From Spirogloea muscicola (lineage: Eukaryota > Streptophyta > Zygnematophyceae > Spirogloeales > Spirogloeaceae): 64,000 bases of DNA. The DNA is taken from NCBI GenBank assembly GCA_009602725.1, contig WELB01000016.1, positions 896,242 to 960,241 on the forward strand, written 5' to 3'. Positions 44,570 to 55,019 of the stretch are shown in pieces; the first letter of the stretch is position 1; each line of letters opens with the position of its first letter. The position numbers and the translations under genes are program-made. Below the pieces are notes generated by a model, which saw only the letters and a list, made by a program, of their open reading frames with translations, made no database searches and was not told where the DNA came from.

Positions 44570-45165
44570 AATGGGGATCGACAGAGGCTGGATCCGAAGC
44601 ACTCATTGGGTCAAAGAGAAGTGGCACTCCCAATGGGGGCAAGGGTTGTGAAAAGCCAGCCCGAAAAGATTTGACAGAGGTCCGAAGGGGCCAAATGACG
44701 GAGGAGCCTAAAAAGCGCTAAGCAGCTACGAAGGGGCCTGAAGATGCCATGTCAGAACGGGGGAGGATGGACCACTCAGTAGCTACGAGTGAGGAGCCTC
44801 AAATCCGACAAACTAGCTGCCGGAAACTTATTCCCCTGCTGAAAGCCGCAGCAAGAGCACGGCCAGCACGCAGATGCAAGGCGTGGGCCATGGACCGCTG
44901 AAGGGAGACTGACAATTGCATGCGGTATACCTGGGCCCACGAGCCAGCGGCATTGAAGTCAGCCGGCTCACCGCGCCTGCGGGACACAGCGCGCCGCGCA
45001 AGCCTGGCCAGCAGGTCGAGCCACTGGGACCCGAGAGCCCCGTGCAAAGAGAGGAACAAGCCAACGGTTGAAAGTGCCAAGAGTTCAAAATTGGGGTCAG
45101 GGGTCCCAATCAGCCTGCTTCTCCCTACTGTGTTGTCCATCCTCCCCCGGTCCTGATATAGCATC
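44570..45165 (-). pseudogene. Non-LTR C-terminal fragment, uninterrupted empty-site copy
   Basis: From 45164 the minus strand reads LHGALGSQWLDLLARLARRA, FNAAGSWAQVYRMQLSVSLQ, SMAHALHLRAGRALAAAF and ends near 44799. The LHLRAGR codons are continuous at 44861-44880, exactly where the copy at 19600-20011 carries its 63-bp insert. A tail (stop near 44772) and a hairpin (44640-44690) follow on the minus strand. Confidence 0.7.
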
Positions 45166-45330
45166 TTCAGGCCCCTTCGTAGCTGCTAAGCGTTTTTGGC
45201 CCCTCCGTCATTTGGCCCCTCCGAACCTTTGTCAATTTATCCCAGGCTGGCTTCTTCTTCTTTTCACAGCCCTTGCCCCCCTTGAGAGAGCCACTACTTC
45301 TTCTTCTGCTTCTCCCCCCTAATGAGTATC
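45166..45330 (+). repeat. Hairpin unit with enlarged loop
   Basis: CAGGCTGGCTTCTTCTTC..CACAGCCCTTGCCCC at about 45242-45285. The loop has gained TTCTTC repeats compared with other units. Confidence 0.6.
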
Positions 45331-45808
45331 CATCGAGGTGTCGCGGTCCTGCCTCCCGCCTCATGGCGTCCGGCCACTCGCCACAGGCCCTCACAGAATG
45401 TGCACCCGACGCCGCCGCCTCCGCCGCTGGAGTCGCCGCCGATCGCGGGGACCGGTTCCTAATCAAGGGAGATTCGGGCACCCAGAGAAATTGCTTGAGA
45501 AGGAACCCCCCACGGCCTACCACTAGTCAATCACCACAAAAGGTCTACTACTGATGGAGTCATTATTCTGAGTCGTGCTTTCGTCGCCGTAGCGCGCGTT
45601 CCCGTTTCTCTTCATCACGCGCCGTAGTTCAGGTTTGCGCTTTGTCCAATGTCGCGCGTCGTCCTTCGCCCGACTGGTGATGCGGTTAGCCTCCCCAGTA
45701 CCCTCCAGCTATCATTCCCATGGTATTGATGTTTCAGCCGCATTACCTCGTTATACAGCTCTCCCCTAAAAGGCGTTGCGTACTCGCACGCCCATTTTCC
45801 CCTTGGCC
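45331..45808. other. No gene recognised
   Basis: 45615-45815 is open on the minus strand (ATPFRGELYNEVMRLKHQYH) next to the chromodomain end of the chromovirus, possibly part of its 3' region. No long terminal repeat matching the other side was found by eye. Confidence 0.4.
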
Positions 45809-46330
45809 TTAGCAACGGTAAGCGTTTACTAAATGCTTGGCGTTCTCGAGATTTTTGGCTGGTTCCCAGGAGTCATTGCTTTCATCAAAGCCTGTCCACC
45901 GAACAAGGAATGTCCATGTCCCATTTGTCGAAGTTTTGCCATCTATAACCTCGTATTCCTCGTTGCCACTAGGCCCAATCATGGGTGGTTTCGTAGCTTG
46001 CCTTCCGGGAAAGGTCGCTTTGCCGGACTTCACGAAGTTGCTATACATGAATTTTATCATGTAATTGCCAATCACCAGGCAACTTCATCCAGTCTTTTGG
46101 AGAGACATCTTTGACGACTTTGAGACGGTCCGGTGTGACAGGTAACAGCTTAGTCGAATAAGCGCCTTGTATCGGATATTACTGGTTGCCAACAGTACCG
46201 AGTCCCCGACGATTTTGGCTAGCTGTGCATGGCGGATGTGGTGTTTTGCTTTCCCCATATTATCCTTCAATGTCGGTAAGAACGCCTGACCAACAGGCTT
46301 AAGAGAAGGTTTGCCGGTCAGTGTTGACAA
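45809..46330 (-). pseudogene. Chromovirus integrase C-terminus with chromodomain
   Basis: 46330-46085 encodes GQAFLPTLKDNMGKAKHHIR and GDSVLLATSNI, the GD.VLLST.NI region of integrase. 46075-45809 encodes EEYEVIDGK, WTFLVRWTGFDESNDSWEPA and NLENAKHLV, a clear chromodomain with the aromatic cage positions (Y, W, W). The two pieces are in different frames. In active elements this domain guides integration to modified histones. Confidence 0.85.
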
Positions 46331-46369
46331 AGCTCAGAGGGTCCTTCAGATTCTTTTCAAAGTTAAGGA

Positions 46370-46880
46370 AAAATGTAATGAAGCAGCCGTTTGATTAAAC
46401 CACGTGGCTCTGTTGGCATTACATGACCGGCCCACATGAGGCAAGTGGCCCGCCAGGAGGCGGGCCCCGCCCGTCCTAAAATACCCCTCGCCAGCATCAC
46501 CCCTTTCAATGGAGGATCTTTGGCCCGCCTTGCGGCGGGCCATGGGGCGGCCGCTCACACCCCTGGAGGGGGGGTGGCACGGGGGGATGCACAGAAGAGT
46601 CTGAGGGGCTGAGGCTCGACAGGACTGCAAGCCGGGGAAGCCCGAGAGCAGCTTTGCCGCTGCTCGCCGCCGCAGCCGCTGCCGCAGCCTGCTGCGGGGC
46701 TCGTTGCGGGGAGTCCGTGGCTGCGCCCAGTCAAGGGCCAGTTGCTGGCTCGCGCCCAGGAGGTGGAGTAGCCGCCGGACAGCGGCGCCACAGGGCTCAT
46801 CTTCCGCCGCGCTGATGCGCTAGTGCTGTGCCTGTGTAGTGGGTTGGTCCATAAACCCCTCACAGCCGAAGTCAACAAGG
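46370..46880. other. GC-rich insertion in the integrase with paired perfect hairpins
   Basis: The integrase core stops being recognisable below 46900 and resumes at 46330. The intervening sequence has a different, GC-rich composition and carries two perfect hairpins with the same 8-bp stem GGCCCGCC/GGCGGGCC and different loops (AGGA at 46447-46466; TTGC at 46522-46541). No coding potential recognised. Confidence 0.5.
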
Positions 46881-46885
46881 ACTAC

Positions 46886-47761
46886 TCACCCTAACTGCAA
46901 TTGTAAGGCGAGGTTCCTTACAAAGAATGGCGTGAAGCTCTTCGATGCGCCGATCGAGTTGTTGCAAGCGAACTCCACTGCTGGGAGGAGATTGTCCCAG
47001 TCATTACTGCCTTTTGCTGCCGACCTTAGCATTTCTTCAAGTGTTCTGTTGGCCCTTTCAGTCTGGCCATCCGTTTGGGTATACAATCTCGTTGACATAG
47101 CCAACTTGGTTCCCAAAGCCTCTGAAATCTCGATATCAAAGTCCAAAACCGGCTGGTAAAGCGTGGGCCTCTCTCCGACAAAAATATTTGGAAGACCAAC
47201 GATTCTGAACTCCAGACTGAGGACTACTTCGGCTAGGTCGACCGCAGAAATGGCAGATATGATCGCTTCAACTTTTACCAACTTACTTAAAACATCAGCC
47301 ACAAAAAACATCGCATCATTCCCTGCACTTGTCCTTGCTAACACCGTGACCAAATACATGGTTTCGACTTCCAAGGTATATTTCGGTACTGGGAGAGGTT
47401 GGAGGATGCCTTAAGCCGCTTGATTTACGTGTTTGTTAGCTTGGCATGCCTCACATGTTGAGAGCGATTCTTTGACCGTCTTGTCCATATATAGCCAATA
47501 GAATGACCTGTTCACTTCTTCAATTGTCTTAGCCTCGCCCATGTGTCCCAAGATTGCCATGTCATGACATTCTCTCATAATCTGAGTTTTCAAATATTTG
47601 TGATCGGGCGCACAGAGTCTTCGCCTTCCTTTGTCTGCGAGATACCACCAGGAACCTCCGTGGACATATTTTTCGGGTCTCTCTCCGTCAAAGCGAGTGC
47701 CTGCCAGATAATGACTTAATAATTTTAGGAGGAAGGCCGGATTTGGCCCGATCGCGTTCAT
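46886..47761 (-). pseudogene. Chromovirus integrase zinc-binding and core domains
   Basis: 47761-47411: LRECHDMAILGHMGEAKTIE-like sequence with CEACQANKH (HHCC zinc domain). 47374-46886: AMFFVADVLSKLVKV (first Asp), a region where SDRD should lie reads NIFVGERPTLYQP (second Asp lost), and TQTDGQTERANRTLEEML (Glu retained). The core is inactive by sequence. Confidence 0.8.
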
Positions 47762-48049
47762 GACATTGAGTTCTCTTTAAAGGCCTTTGGGAGAGGGCGT
47801 CAGCCAACATATTGTCTTTGCCTTGTAGGTTATTGATCTCAGAGTCATACTCCTGCAGGGATTCCACCCATCTGTCTTGCCTTCGGATCAGTTGGGGTTG
47901 CGTTTAAAGGTGTTTCAAGGAGTGATGTTTGGACTTTAATTCTGTCCTTTGACCTTGTACGTAACACCTCCAAATCTTCAAGGCATGTACTATGGCCAGC
48001 GCTTCCTTCTCATAGGTTGGGTAAACGACTTCATTAAGCTTTAGCTTCC

Positions 48050-48420
48050 TGCTTTAAAAGGAATTTGGTTGTGGACTATTCCCTTGCTTTTGTGACAGTA
48101 CCGCCCCAATGCCATAATCTGAGGCGTCTGTGGTGACCTCAATGGGTAACTTTGGGTCTGGATGTGCCAGAATTGGTGCATGAGTCAGTACATTTTCTTT
48201 CTACTCAAAGGCTTCCTCCTGAGCCAAGCCCCATCCACTAGCAATCCCCTTCTGCAGTAGGTCCGCCATGGGCTTGCATACACTAGCCATGTTTTTCACG
48301 AACTTTCGGTAGTAGTTGGCCAGATCGAGGAACGATCGCAGCTCCTTGACATTGGTGGGTTGGGGCCATTGTTCTACGGCCTCAACCTTAGAAGTCTCAA
48401 CCTCTATTTCGCTTTCAGAC
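48050..48420 (-). pseudogene. Chromovirus RNase H region
   Basis: Conceptual minus-strand reading gives LRSFLDLANYYRKFVKNMA, then [18 protein letters not shown], the start of the RNase H fold. A stop codon lies near 48205 and the frame is broken near 48055. Confidence 0.75.
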
Positions 48421-48517
48421 AGGACGCGGCCTGGGATTTCGGACTTTCCTTTCAGGAAGTCGCAATTGGAAAATGTAGTATACAGGTGATGCTCTTGAAG
48501 AGTTCCAGCGTGTTTCT

Positions 48518-49198
48518 TTAGGATGAAAAAAATTGTTCGCCTATCGAGGGCATGGGCTGAGAAAGGCCAGCGTCTTTCTGTAGGTGTTCCCGATATTCTT
48601 CCAAAGTTGTGGAACAGGTGAGGATGTCATCAAGGATCGCCACCACATGTTCATCCAAGTATGGCTTGAAAAGCTCGTTTACAAGGCCTTGAAAGGTAGC
48701 TGGAGCATTTGTGAGGCCGAATGGAAGCACGAGAAGTGCCCATTGTGCCCATACCGCGTTCGAAAGGGGGTCTTGAGGCTGTCCTTGTCTGCAATGCGGA
48801 TCTGGTTGTAGCTGCCCCGGAGATCAACTTTGCTGAATGCCGGGCCCCACGAGATTGGTCCAGCACTTCGTCTATTCAGGGCAACAAGTATTTCATTTTC
48901 ACCTTCTAATTGTTCAACGCCCGATAGTCCACACAAATGCGCAGCGACCTGTTTCTCCACAAATAAGACAAGAGCTCCATTTGGAGGATGAGACGGTTGG
49001 ATGAAACCCTTGTCCAAGAGGTCCCCCCAAGAGGTCCTCAGGTTGGCGCTTCAATTGCTTGAGTTCCTCAAATGACGCTTTATAGCAGCTGCGGTATGCT
49101 GGATGGCTCCCATCTTCCAGATCGATCTCGCCATCCACCGCCCTCTGGGGCGGAAGGCCTTTTGGGAGGTCGTCGGGGAAGACGTCCTTAAAGTCCAA
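48518..49198 (-). pseudogene. Chromovirus reverse transcriptase, frameshifted
   Basis: Pieces in three frames: FKDVFPDDLPKGLPPQRAVD (49198), KGFIQPSHPPNGALVLFVEK and FSKVDLRGSYNQIRIADKDS (49017-48760), then FGLTNAPATFQGLVNELF and VVAILDDILTCSTTLEEY (48730-48600). The catalytic YLDD is ILDD here. After EYREHLQ the frame runs into a hairpin unit (48530-48580) and resumes beyond it with SNCDFLKGKSEIPG. Confidence 0.85.
48530..48580 (-). mobile_element. Hairpin unit inserted in the chromovirus RT
   Basis: On the minus strand the RT sequence is interrupted by GCTGGCCTTTCTCAGCCCAT followed by GCCCTCGATAGGCGA, which matches the hairpin and the GGGCGAGC block of the dispersed units. The flanks AAAGACGCTGG and AAACACGCTGG may be a degenerate target duplication, but part of that string belongs to the hairpin, so I am not certain. 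Confidence 0.65.
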
Positions 49199-49332
49199 GA
49201 TTCATTCTCTGATCTCCGGCGCTATATGGCCGAACTTCTCCTTAGGAGGAGTAACATCCTTCGTGCTCCTCCTTACTAGTGCCAGAAAGAGTGGATCCCT
49301 CTTTACGCAAGCCTTCCTGAGCTGAATGGCCG

Positions 49333-49888
49333 TCAAACGTTGTCCCTCTCAGCTGTGGAGTCGTGTGTAGGTAAGACCATCGACTGGCCACCCTTAGTCA
49401 CCAAGGTAACTCGGTCCTTTGACAAAGCTAGTTTGGGGCTGGATTTGGCTAGCCACGGCTTGCCCAAAACGACGTCATAGGTCGCCAATCTCGTCACGTC
49501 CAGCGAGACGTTCTCCTTGTGGCGGCCTCTTATGAGCTTCACTGGCGGCGTTGCAAGGGAGTTGTCGTGGTGGGATCCATCCGCAAGAACCACTACGTGA
49601 TCCCTCCTTGACCTCCGTACATAGTCCTTTGTCTTCCACAAAGGCTTCCGAAACGAAGATGCCAGATGATCCATTATCCACCAATGCCGCTATAGGCTCT
49701 CCCACTAATAATCTCTTGAGCCTTATGGGGTTTTCCCTTCCACAATCAGCCCTTTGCACGAAGCTTAACTCCACAGCGGGAGTCGACTGCTGCTCATCAC
49801 CAGCTGTCTTCGGAGATGCGCTTCTCAGTGCAGCCACGATGGCTCTTCCTTGCACCGTCGAGGAATTTCGTACGTCCTGTGACTCCAC
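49333..49888 (-). pseudogene. Chromovirus protease region
   Basis: 49888-49475 encodes PIAALVDNGSSGIFVSEAFV, a retropepsin active site with D-N-G in place of D-S/T-G. In the other frame, 49674-49333 has TRLATYDVVLGKPWLAKSSP, the conserved YDVVLGxPWL segment. A frameshift separates the two. Confidence 0.75.
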
Positions 49889-49987
49889 GCAGGGGGCCGT
49901 CTTGTTAAAGGATAGTCTAGGTCCTCCAACACCAACGCCAACAGGGGCCCCGCCGCCTAGTGACGTGGTCCAATTGCCATTCCGCTC

Positions 49988-50332
49988 TCACGGACTCTTG
50001 CCCCTGGGGTAAACTCTAGCGAGGCGTCCTACCTTGGGGTAGGACGCCTGCCTAGCCATTCCCTGTAATTTCTTGTAGCCTTGCTTGATCCAAGGCGGCT
50101 TAGGTATACTTCCCACAGTCTCTGCCGAGCGCTTCTGGAAGTAAAGGGCATCCACCCGAACAGCCATACGCACCACCTCGTCGAACGTCTCCGTTGCCCT
50201 GATTTCCATCTCCTTCTTGATGCTGCATTTGAGGCCCCGCACAAAGCGGTCCTTTCTTTCAACTTCGCTGACATCAGGAATTTCCAATACCAAAGCCTTG
50301 GATCTCCTGGACATACTCCTGTACTGTTCCAA
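49988..50332 (-). pseudogene. Chromovirus gag fragment
   Basis: An open frame of 114 aa with VLEIPDVSEVERKDRFVRGL and TFDEVVRMAVRVDALYFQKR, the C-terminal part of the retrotransposon gag fold (Y...M..L...I.D.SE.ER...F..GL). No zinc knuckle is seen after it; 49890-49987 is short and degenerate. Confidence 0.75.
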
Positions 50333-50419
50333 ATTGCCAAAGCACAGCCAGCTTGTCCCTGGCGATGCGGATTGTCATGATTCGACCCCTGTAGACAGGC
50401 AATAAGGCGGTCAAGTCCT

Positions 50420-51175
50420 CATTGGGCGCGGACGTAGGGATTTAGGAGCAAACCCCTACACCGAGAAGCCCCTCGCTCCTCAGCGCACAGCGGAAGTCTT
50501 GCCCTGTGGTGCCGCCGTCAGGCGGCGTCTCCACCTCCCGGGCACCAGCCCGCAGCTAGCCCGCCAAGGGCCGGCCACGGACGCCTTGCAGCGAGCCGGC
50601 AGCGTCCTGCCGGCGACGGGCTGCAGCAACAGGCGCAGCAGCAGGGCTGCGCTGCTCTGGGGGCTTCACTGATCCGAACTGCTGTCCGTGTCTCTGCCCC
50701 CAGACTCCTAGTGCTCCCGGTGCCGCCCGCCCTCCAGGGGCGCATGGATCGCTCCATGGCCCACCCCGCGGAGCGGGCCGCATGCGGCCCGCCCCGAGGG
50801 CCAGGCTTGTCGATGGGAAGGCCCCGCTGTCGGGGCCGACTTGTCGAAGCGCCGGGGTGGACACCGCGCCACCGCGGCCCCCGTGCGCGGGGCGCCAGGG
50901 TGGACACCGTGCCACCGAGGCCGCGTGCGCTGGGCGCCAGGGTGGACGCCGTGCCACCGCGGCCCCGTGCGCCGGGCGCCAGGGTGGACACCGTGCCACC
51001 GCGGCCTCGTAGGCCGGGCGCCGGGCCAGGCCAGGTCGGTCGGGGCGGGGCGCCAGGTTGGACAACGCGCCACCGAGGCCCCCGTGCGGGACCGCCAGGC
51101 CAGGCCAGGTCGGCCACGTGCCAACTCGGTAAGCGTAGCCACCACGGTTAACGCTCACAGTGAGTGGGAACGTTA
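50420..51175. repeat. GC-rich region with 42-bp tandem repeats and a perfect palindrome
   Basis: About four units of 42 bases (GGGCGCCAGGGTGGACACCG...) run from about 50852 to 51020; 42 is a multiple of three, so several long frames cross it. CGGGCCGCATGCGGCCCG at 50774-50791 is a perfect 18-base palindrome. I recognise no protein. Confidence 0.7.
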
Positions 51176-51229
51176 CACACCGCGTGCCTTCCCTACATAA
51201 AGATTGCAAGGAAACCCCCGAATATTAGA

Positions 51230-51419
51230 AGCTTCGACGCCTGCAGCTGCTGGCAGACGCCGGCTGATGCCCCCTTTGCCAGGGCTGGATGGTCGCTGGT
51301 CACTCTGGGTACAGGTGAATGCGAAATTTTAGAGGGCCCACGACAAAAGTAGAGATCCAGAATGGCTCAAGAAAACAAACGAAGAAGCACGGGAGGCAAA
51401 GCGTGTACACAACGGTACA
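51230..51419. repeat. Flank of TIR element copy 2, homologous to 26680-26864
   Basis: CGCCTGCAGCTGCTGGCAGACGCCGG and CTTTGCCAGGGCTGGAT.GTCGCTGGTCA match 26680-26760, so the duplicated block is larger than the TIR element. Confidence 0.6.
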
Positions 51420-52430
51420 GGAGGGCCTGAGTAGCCAAGTACAAACGAAAGCACATTCATAGATGTACATCACCTGCTGCTGAGGCGACCCGCTCAGTAA
51501 CATCGCGTAAGCCAGTAGGAGTGGCTGATTGATGCCTGATAAGGGATGGCTATTTCTGAGTACATTAGCCAGCAACCAGAGGCTTGACCAGCTTTCCTGT
51601 GCCGATCCGGAGGCTTAGCTCCTGCAAAGAGGCTCCCATTCGACGGCGGAACAACAACAGATGTGCGCCAGTAAGCTCATCTCAGACGACACAGCACAAT
51701 CGTCATGTCGTGCATGTTGTAGGGTAGCATATCCTCGAGTAGGGATTCGAAAGGAGGACCTGCATGTACATAGATGCGGCTGGTAGGAGGTGATTGCAGG
51801 GCGGATAGACGGATAAGTGTGAATATCTGTTTGCTCTATACCTACTCTGTAGAAATGTAGGTCGACGCTGAAGCTTTAAACGCTTTCATAACATCGACCA
51901 AGGCACATTATCCTCCGCCAGCTTTTACATCCACAGTGTCTAGGGTGCAACTTGTGAAGGCGTCTCTGGGCGTCCGTGGTGCTTGGCATGATGTTGTTCA
52001 CCTCCAAAGTTTTGCAGTAGAAAGCGTCACGGCACCAAGCCTGCCAAGGCAACCCGGAGGTCGTTGTGGATGTTGACCACTTCGTTTTGGTGGGCATTCA
52101 GAGGCCAATGGGCCATTGCCACATGTGCGTGGCGAGGTCTCCAACATCCGTGCGAGGCGACGAGGTTGGCGGCACGCGTGTGGAGACGGCCATCCGTCCC
52201 AGGTTTCAGGGGCATGATGCTGGGTTCTCCATGGCCACGATGTGACCTGCCTCCAGGAAGACGCCATACATGGCATTCCGGAGGAGGTTGTGCGTGGCGA
52301 TCCGCTCTACTCGCCGTGTAGCGACCGCTTCGTGCTGACTCTTGGTTACTGAGCAGGTAGGCTTAGCAGCAGATGATGTACATCTGTCAATGTGCTTGCC
52401 TTTGTACTTGCCACTCAGGCCCCCCAGCAC
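51420..52430. mobile_element. 1.0-kb element with ~80-bp terminal inverted repeats (copy 2)
   Basis: The left end (51420-51500) and the reverse complement of the right end (52343-52425) share GGCCTGAGT.GC, AAGTACAAA, AAGCACATT, AGATGTACATCA.CTGCTGC and C.GCTCAGTAAC. The interior encodes, on the minus strand, LRNAMYGVFLEAGHIVAMEN, MPLKPGTDGRLHTRAANLVA and LNAHQNEVVNIHND, parallel to copy 1. 51600-51870 is extra relative to copy 1. No transposase recognised. Confidence 0.6.
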
Positions 52431-53400
52431 TCATAACGTACTCCAAATCTCCCCTGTAGGAATGCGGGATGGGAAGGGTGGTGACGTCTTCCGGGATGTG
52501 AAGGGTGGTTAGCTCCCATTTGCTGTAGTCTCGTGCATAGCTGTGTGATTTTCTCCCCCTCTTGAGCCCCTTTCGCCCCTTGGACCCTGTCCATGTTGTC
52601 TGGGTTGGCGTTTCCCTTGGCCACTTCGACCTTTGTTCACTCCTTTTCCTGGGCTGGCCTCTCCTAGCCACCGCCCTCTCCTCCTTTGTCCATTCCTTTG
52701 GGCTGGCCTCTCACAGCCAACAGTCAATATGACGCGCTTTCTTCTCCTGGAAGCGTCTGTCCTCCTTTTCACAGCCCCTGCCCCCTCTGGCCAGGGGACC
52801 CGCTTCCAGGAACTCAGTCTCTCTGACCTGAGGCTGCTCAGCAGGGGTTACTGAGTGCTTCATTGCTGCTTCGTTTCTTTTTTTGTGCTTGTTGTTCTTC
52901 GTACTTCCCCTGGCCCCTTCTCGTCCTTCATTCATTCTTTTTTGGGCTGGCTTTTTCCAGCCCCTATCCTCAATAGGCGAGCCCTTCATTTGGAAGAGCT
53001 CCTTTCCTACCATCGGACCCCTGGACCTTTGCCCCGTCAGTAGCGCTTGCTCTTCCACTGTTGCAGGCCCATTCCAATGCCTCACCTCTTTTCTTGCCCC
53101 GGGCAGCCCGGGCTAGGCAATCCGCAGCATCCGCTACACCTTGCATCTGCGTGCTGGTCGCGCCCTCGCCTAGGAGTACAGGCAGTGGCGACTCATTTTG
53201 GCTTCTTACCTTCCACATGCGGCTGACCCTTACTAGGAATAATTGAGCAGCCACCTTAGTGGCATCTTGCTTTCCTGCTTGGTATACCGTTGTCGGCTTT
53301 TTAGGACGTTGTTCACTCAATTGTGGGCTGGCTTTTCACAGCCCTCGCCCCATTTGGAAAGGCCGCTTCTTCAGCCACTTGTCATGCCACACTGTGTCGA
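52431..53400 (+). repeat. Gene-less copy of the B/E 3' flank with hairpins and tails
   Basis: Aligns with 27690-28300 and 55440-56050. Hairpins at about 52646, 52690, 52942 and 53325; tails ending in LLSRGY-stop at 52854 and a degenerate one near 53245. The LRR gene expected beyond 53400 by analogy is missing. Confidence 0.65.
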
Positions 53401-54559
53401 CTGCCAGGTAACGGCAATAGAGCATATTTGTATAGAACTCAGGTGACACGTCAGAGTGTACGTGGCCGGCAAAGCATTGGGAATAGAAGTGAAGACCGAG
53501 AAATTTAGGAACATGCACGAACAGATAGTAACGGCATAATTGTGATGGATGATTTTGGATTACAACTTAGTAGGTTGGGAGACAAGTCACACGCTTTGAA
53601 CCGCAGTCCGGAATAAGAAGAAATGACGAACACAAAGGTGCTGAAGCAGTACTTCGCAACAGGCTCTGAGCAGCTCGAGACGATGTTCGAAGCCTGCACT
53701 TCGAATATACAAAAGGTCTCGATCTTCGTGGCTTACCAAGTGCGAACCGGTCTAATGCAAGCGGACGCGGAGCCCGGACTCTCCAGCGACTGCCGGTCTG
53801 ACGCGACCGGAGGCGGAGCTACCCGGATTAGGCTCTTTAGCGGAAGTTGCGTCGCGTTCCTATGCCCACGCCTTCTTGGCGTGGCCCTGGACGCGCGCGC
53901 TACGCCTACTGAGGCAACAGCGGCGGCGGCGACGGCAGCGGCGGCGGCAAAGGTTGGCAACATCCAAAGGAAGAGACTGGGCCGAGTAAGCTACTCGGCT
54001 CTTAACCCTCCGCACCCCTTATGCTTGGTCAGAGAAAGAAAGGAAATACGTTGTTTGTTGGGGTGGGCCATCTGGCCCATCTGGTCCCCAAGGTCTCAAG
54101 GCCAGTCTGGCCTAGACTTGCATCTACCATTACCTACCACTTCCCCACCACTGCCTAGCCGATTCCTCACGGCTCATCGAGGCAAATCACACCTTCGACG
54201 GCTTCATGAGCTCTCTCGGTCTATGATTGAGGTGCTTTGTGTGGTCTGGGTGGCAAGATGGCACTGCTCATTGGTGTCAGTAGTTGACATGGGCGGCATG
54301 ATACCTGCACGCCGTGACCAGGCTGTCACGACTAGTCGAGAGGGTTGGGCTCCCCGCGTCCGGCAGGATGGGGCGACTGCCTGGGTTTTGCGCCCGCGTC
54401 AGACGGAACGTGAGCAGCGATTGGGCGATGCGCCCCAGTCCGGCGGGACGTGAGCAGCGATTGGGTGATGCCCCCGCATCAGACAGGATTTGGGCGGCAA
54501 TTGAACTCGAACGTCGCCAAGTGGTACTTCGGCGACAACTTGAGCACCACTTTCTGACT
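53401..54559. other. Low-repeat region; one unassigned open frame (53623-54453, +)
   Basis: The 276-aa plus-strand frame has an Ala-rich stretch (ATPTEATAAAATAAAAAK) and no motif I recognise. It is open partly because of the GC-rich composition. A 30-base imperfect duplication (GTGAGCAGCGATTGGG.GATG) sits at 54411-54470. I do not claim a gene. Confidence 0.3.
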
Positions 54560-55019
54560 TCGTCTCTATGTTCTGCAGTGTCTTGCAGTGTAGTCCTTTT
54601 TCCGGCTCCTTTTTCTTTGGCTTTGAACATTGTCCATTCTTTTTTGGGCTTGCTTTGCCAGCCCCTCCTCCTCCGCTTGGCCGTCTCGCTGCAGAGGTCT
54701 ATGGCCCGCGCGCTGCACCTGCGTGCAGGCAGAGCCCTCGCTGCTGCCTCTGGCTCTGGCCAGGGGACCCGCTTCCAGGAACCCAGTCTCTCTGACCTGA
54801 GGCTGCTTACTGAGTGCTTCGTAGCTGCTTCGCTTCTTTTCTGTGCTTGTTGTTCTTCGTACTTCCCCTGGCCCCTTCTCGTCCTTCATTCATTCTTTTC
54901 TGGGCTGGCTTTTTCCAGCCCCTATCCTCAATGGGCGAGCCCTTCTCCTTCTTTATGGGCGCGCACTTCTCTAACCAAGCGGGTGGAAGGCCCCGCGCTC
55001 GCGACCCCATCTTCACACC
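54560..55019 (+). repeat. Retroelement 3' end: tails and two hairpin units
   Basis: 54575-54680 carries the variant upstream block (TGCAGTGTAGTCCTTTTTCC) and a hairpin (GGGCTTGCTTTGCCAGCCCC). 54680-54815 encodes RLAVSLQRSMARALHLRAGR and SDLRLLTE, with the usual stop lost. A second hairpin is at 54900-54920, followed by CTCAATGGGCGAGCCC. Confidence 0.75.

Larger units (their letters stand above)
45809..50340 (-). mobile_element. Decayed Ty3/gypsy chromovirus
   Basis: In minus-strand order: gag (50332-49988), protease (49888-49333), reverse transcriptase (49198-48518), RNase H (about 48420-48050), integrase zinc domain (47761-47411), integrase core (47374-46886), integrase C-terminus and chromodomain (46330-45809). 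This order is that of Metaviridae, and the terminal chromodomain defines chromoviruses. Many frameshifts and stops plus a ~540-base insertion in integrase show it is dead. LTRs and the primer-binding site were not identified. Confidence 0.85.

Noticed and set aside
45809-46075. Host chromodomain gene
   Set aside because: The domain follows a chromovirus integrase C-terminus on the same strand with gag, RT and RNase H upstream, so it belongs to the retroelement.
50518-51209. Several overlapping 100-220 aa frames in both strands
   Set aside because: They arise from the 42-bp tandem repeat, whose period keeps all frames open.
53623-54453. 276-aa open frame on the plus strand
   Set aside because: No recognisable motif, Ala-rich low complexity, and partial overlap with short duplications. 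GC-rich sequence gives such frames by chance.
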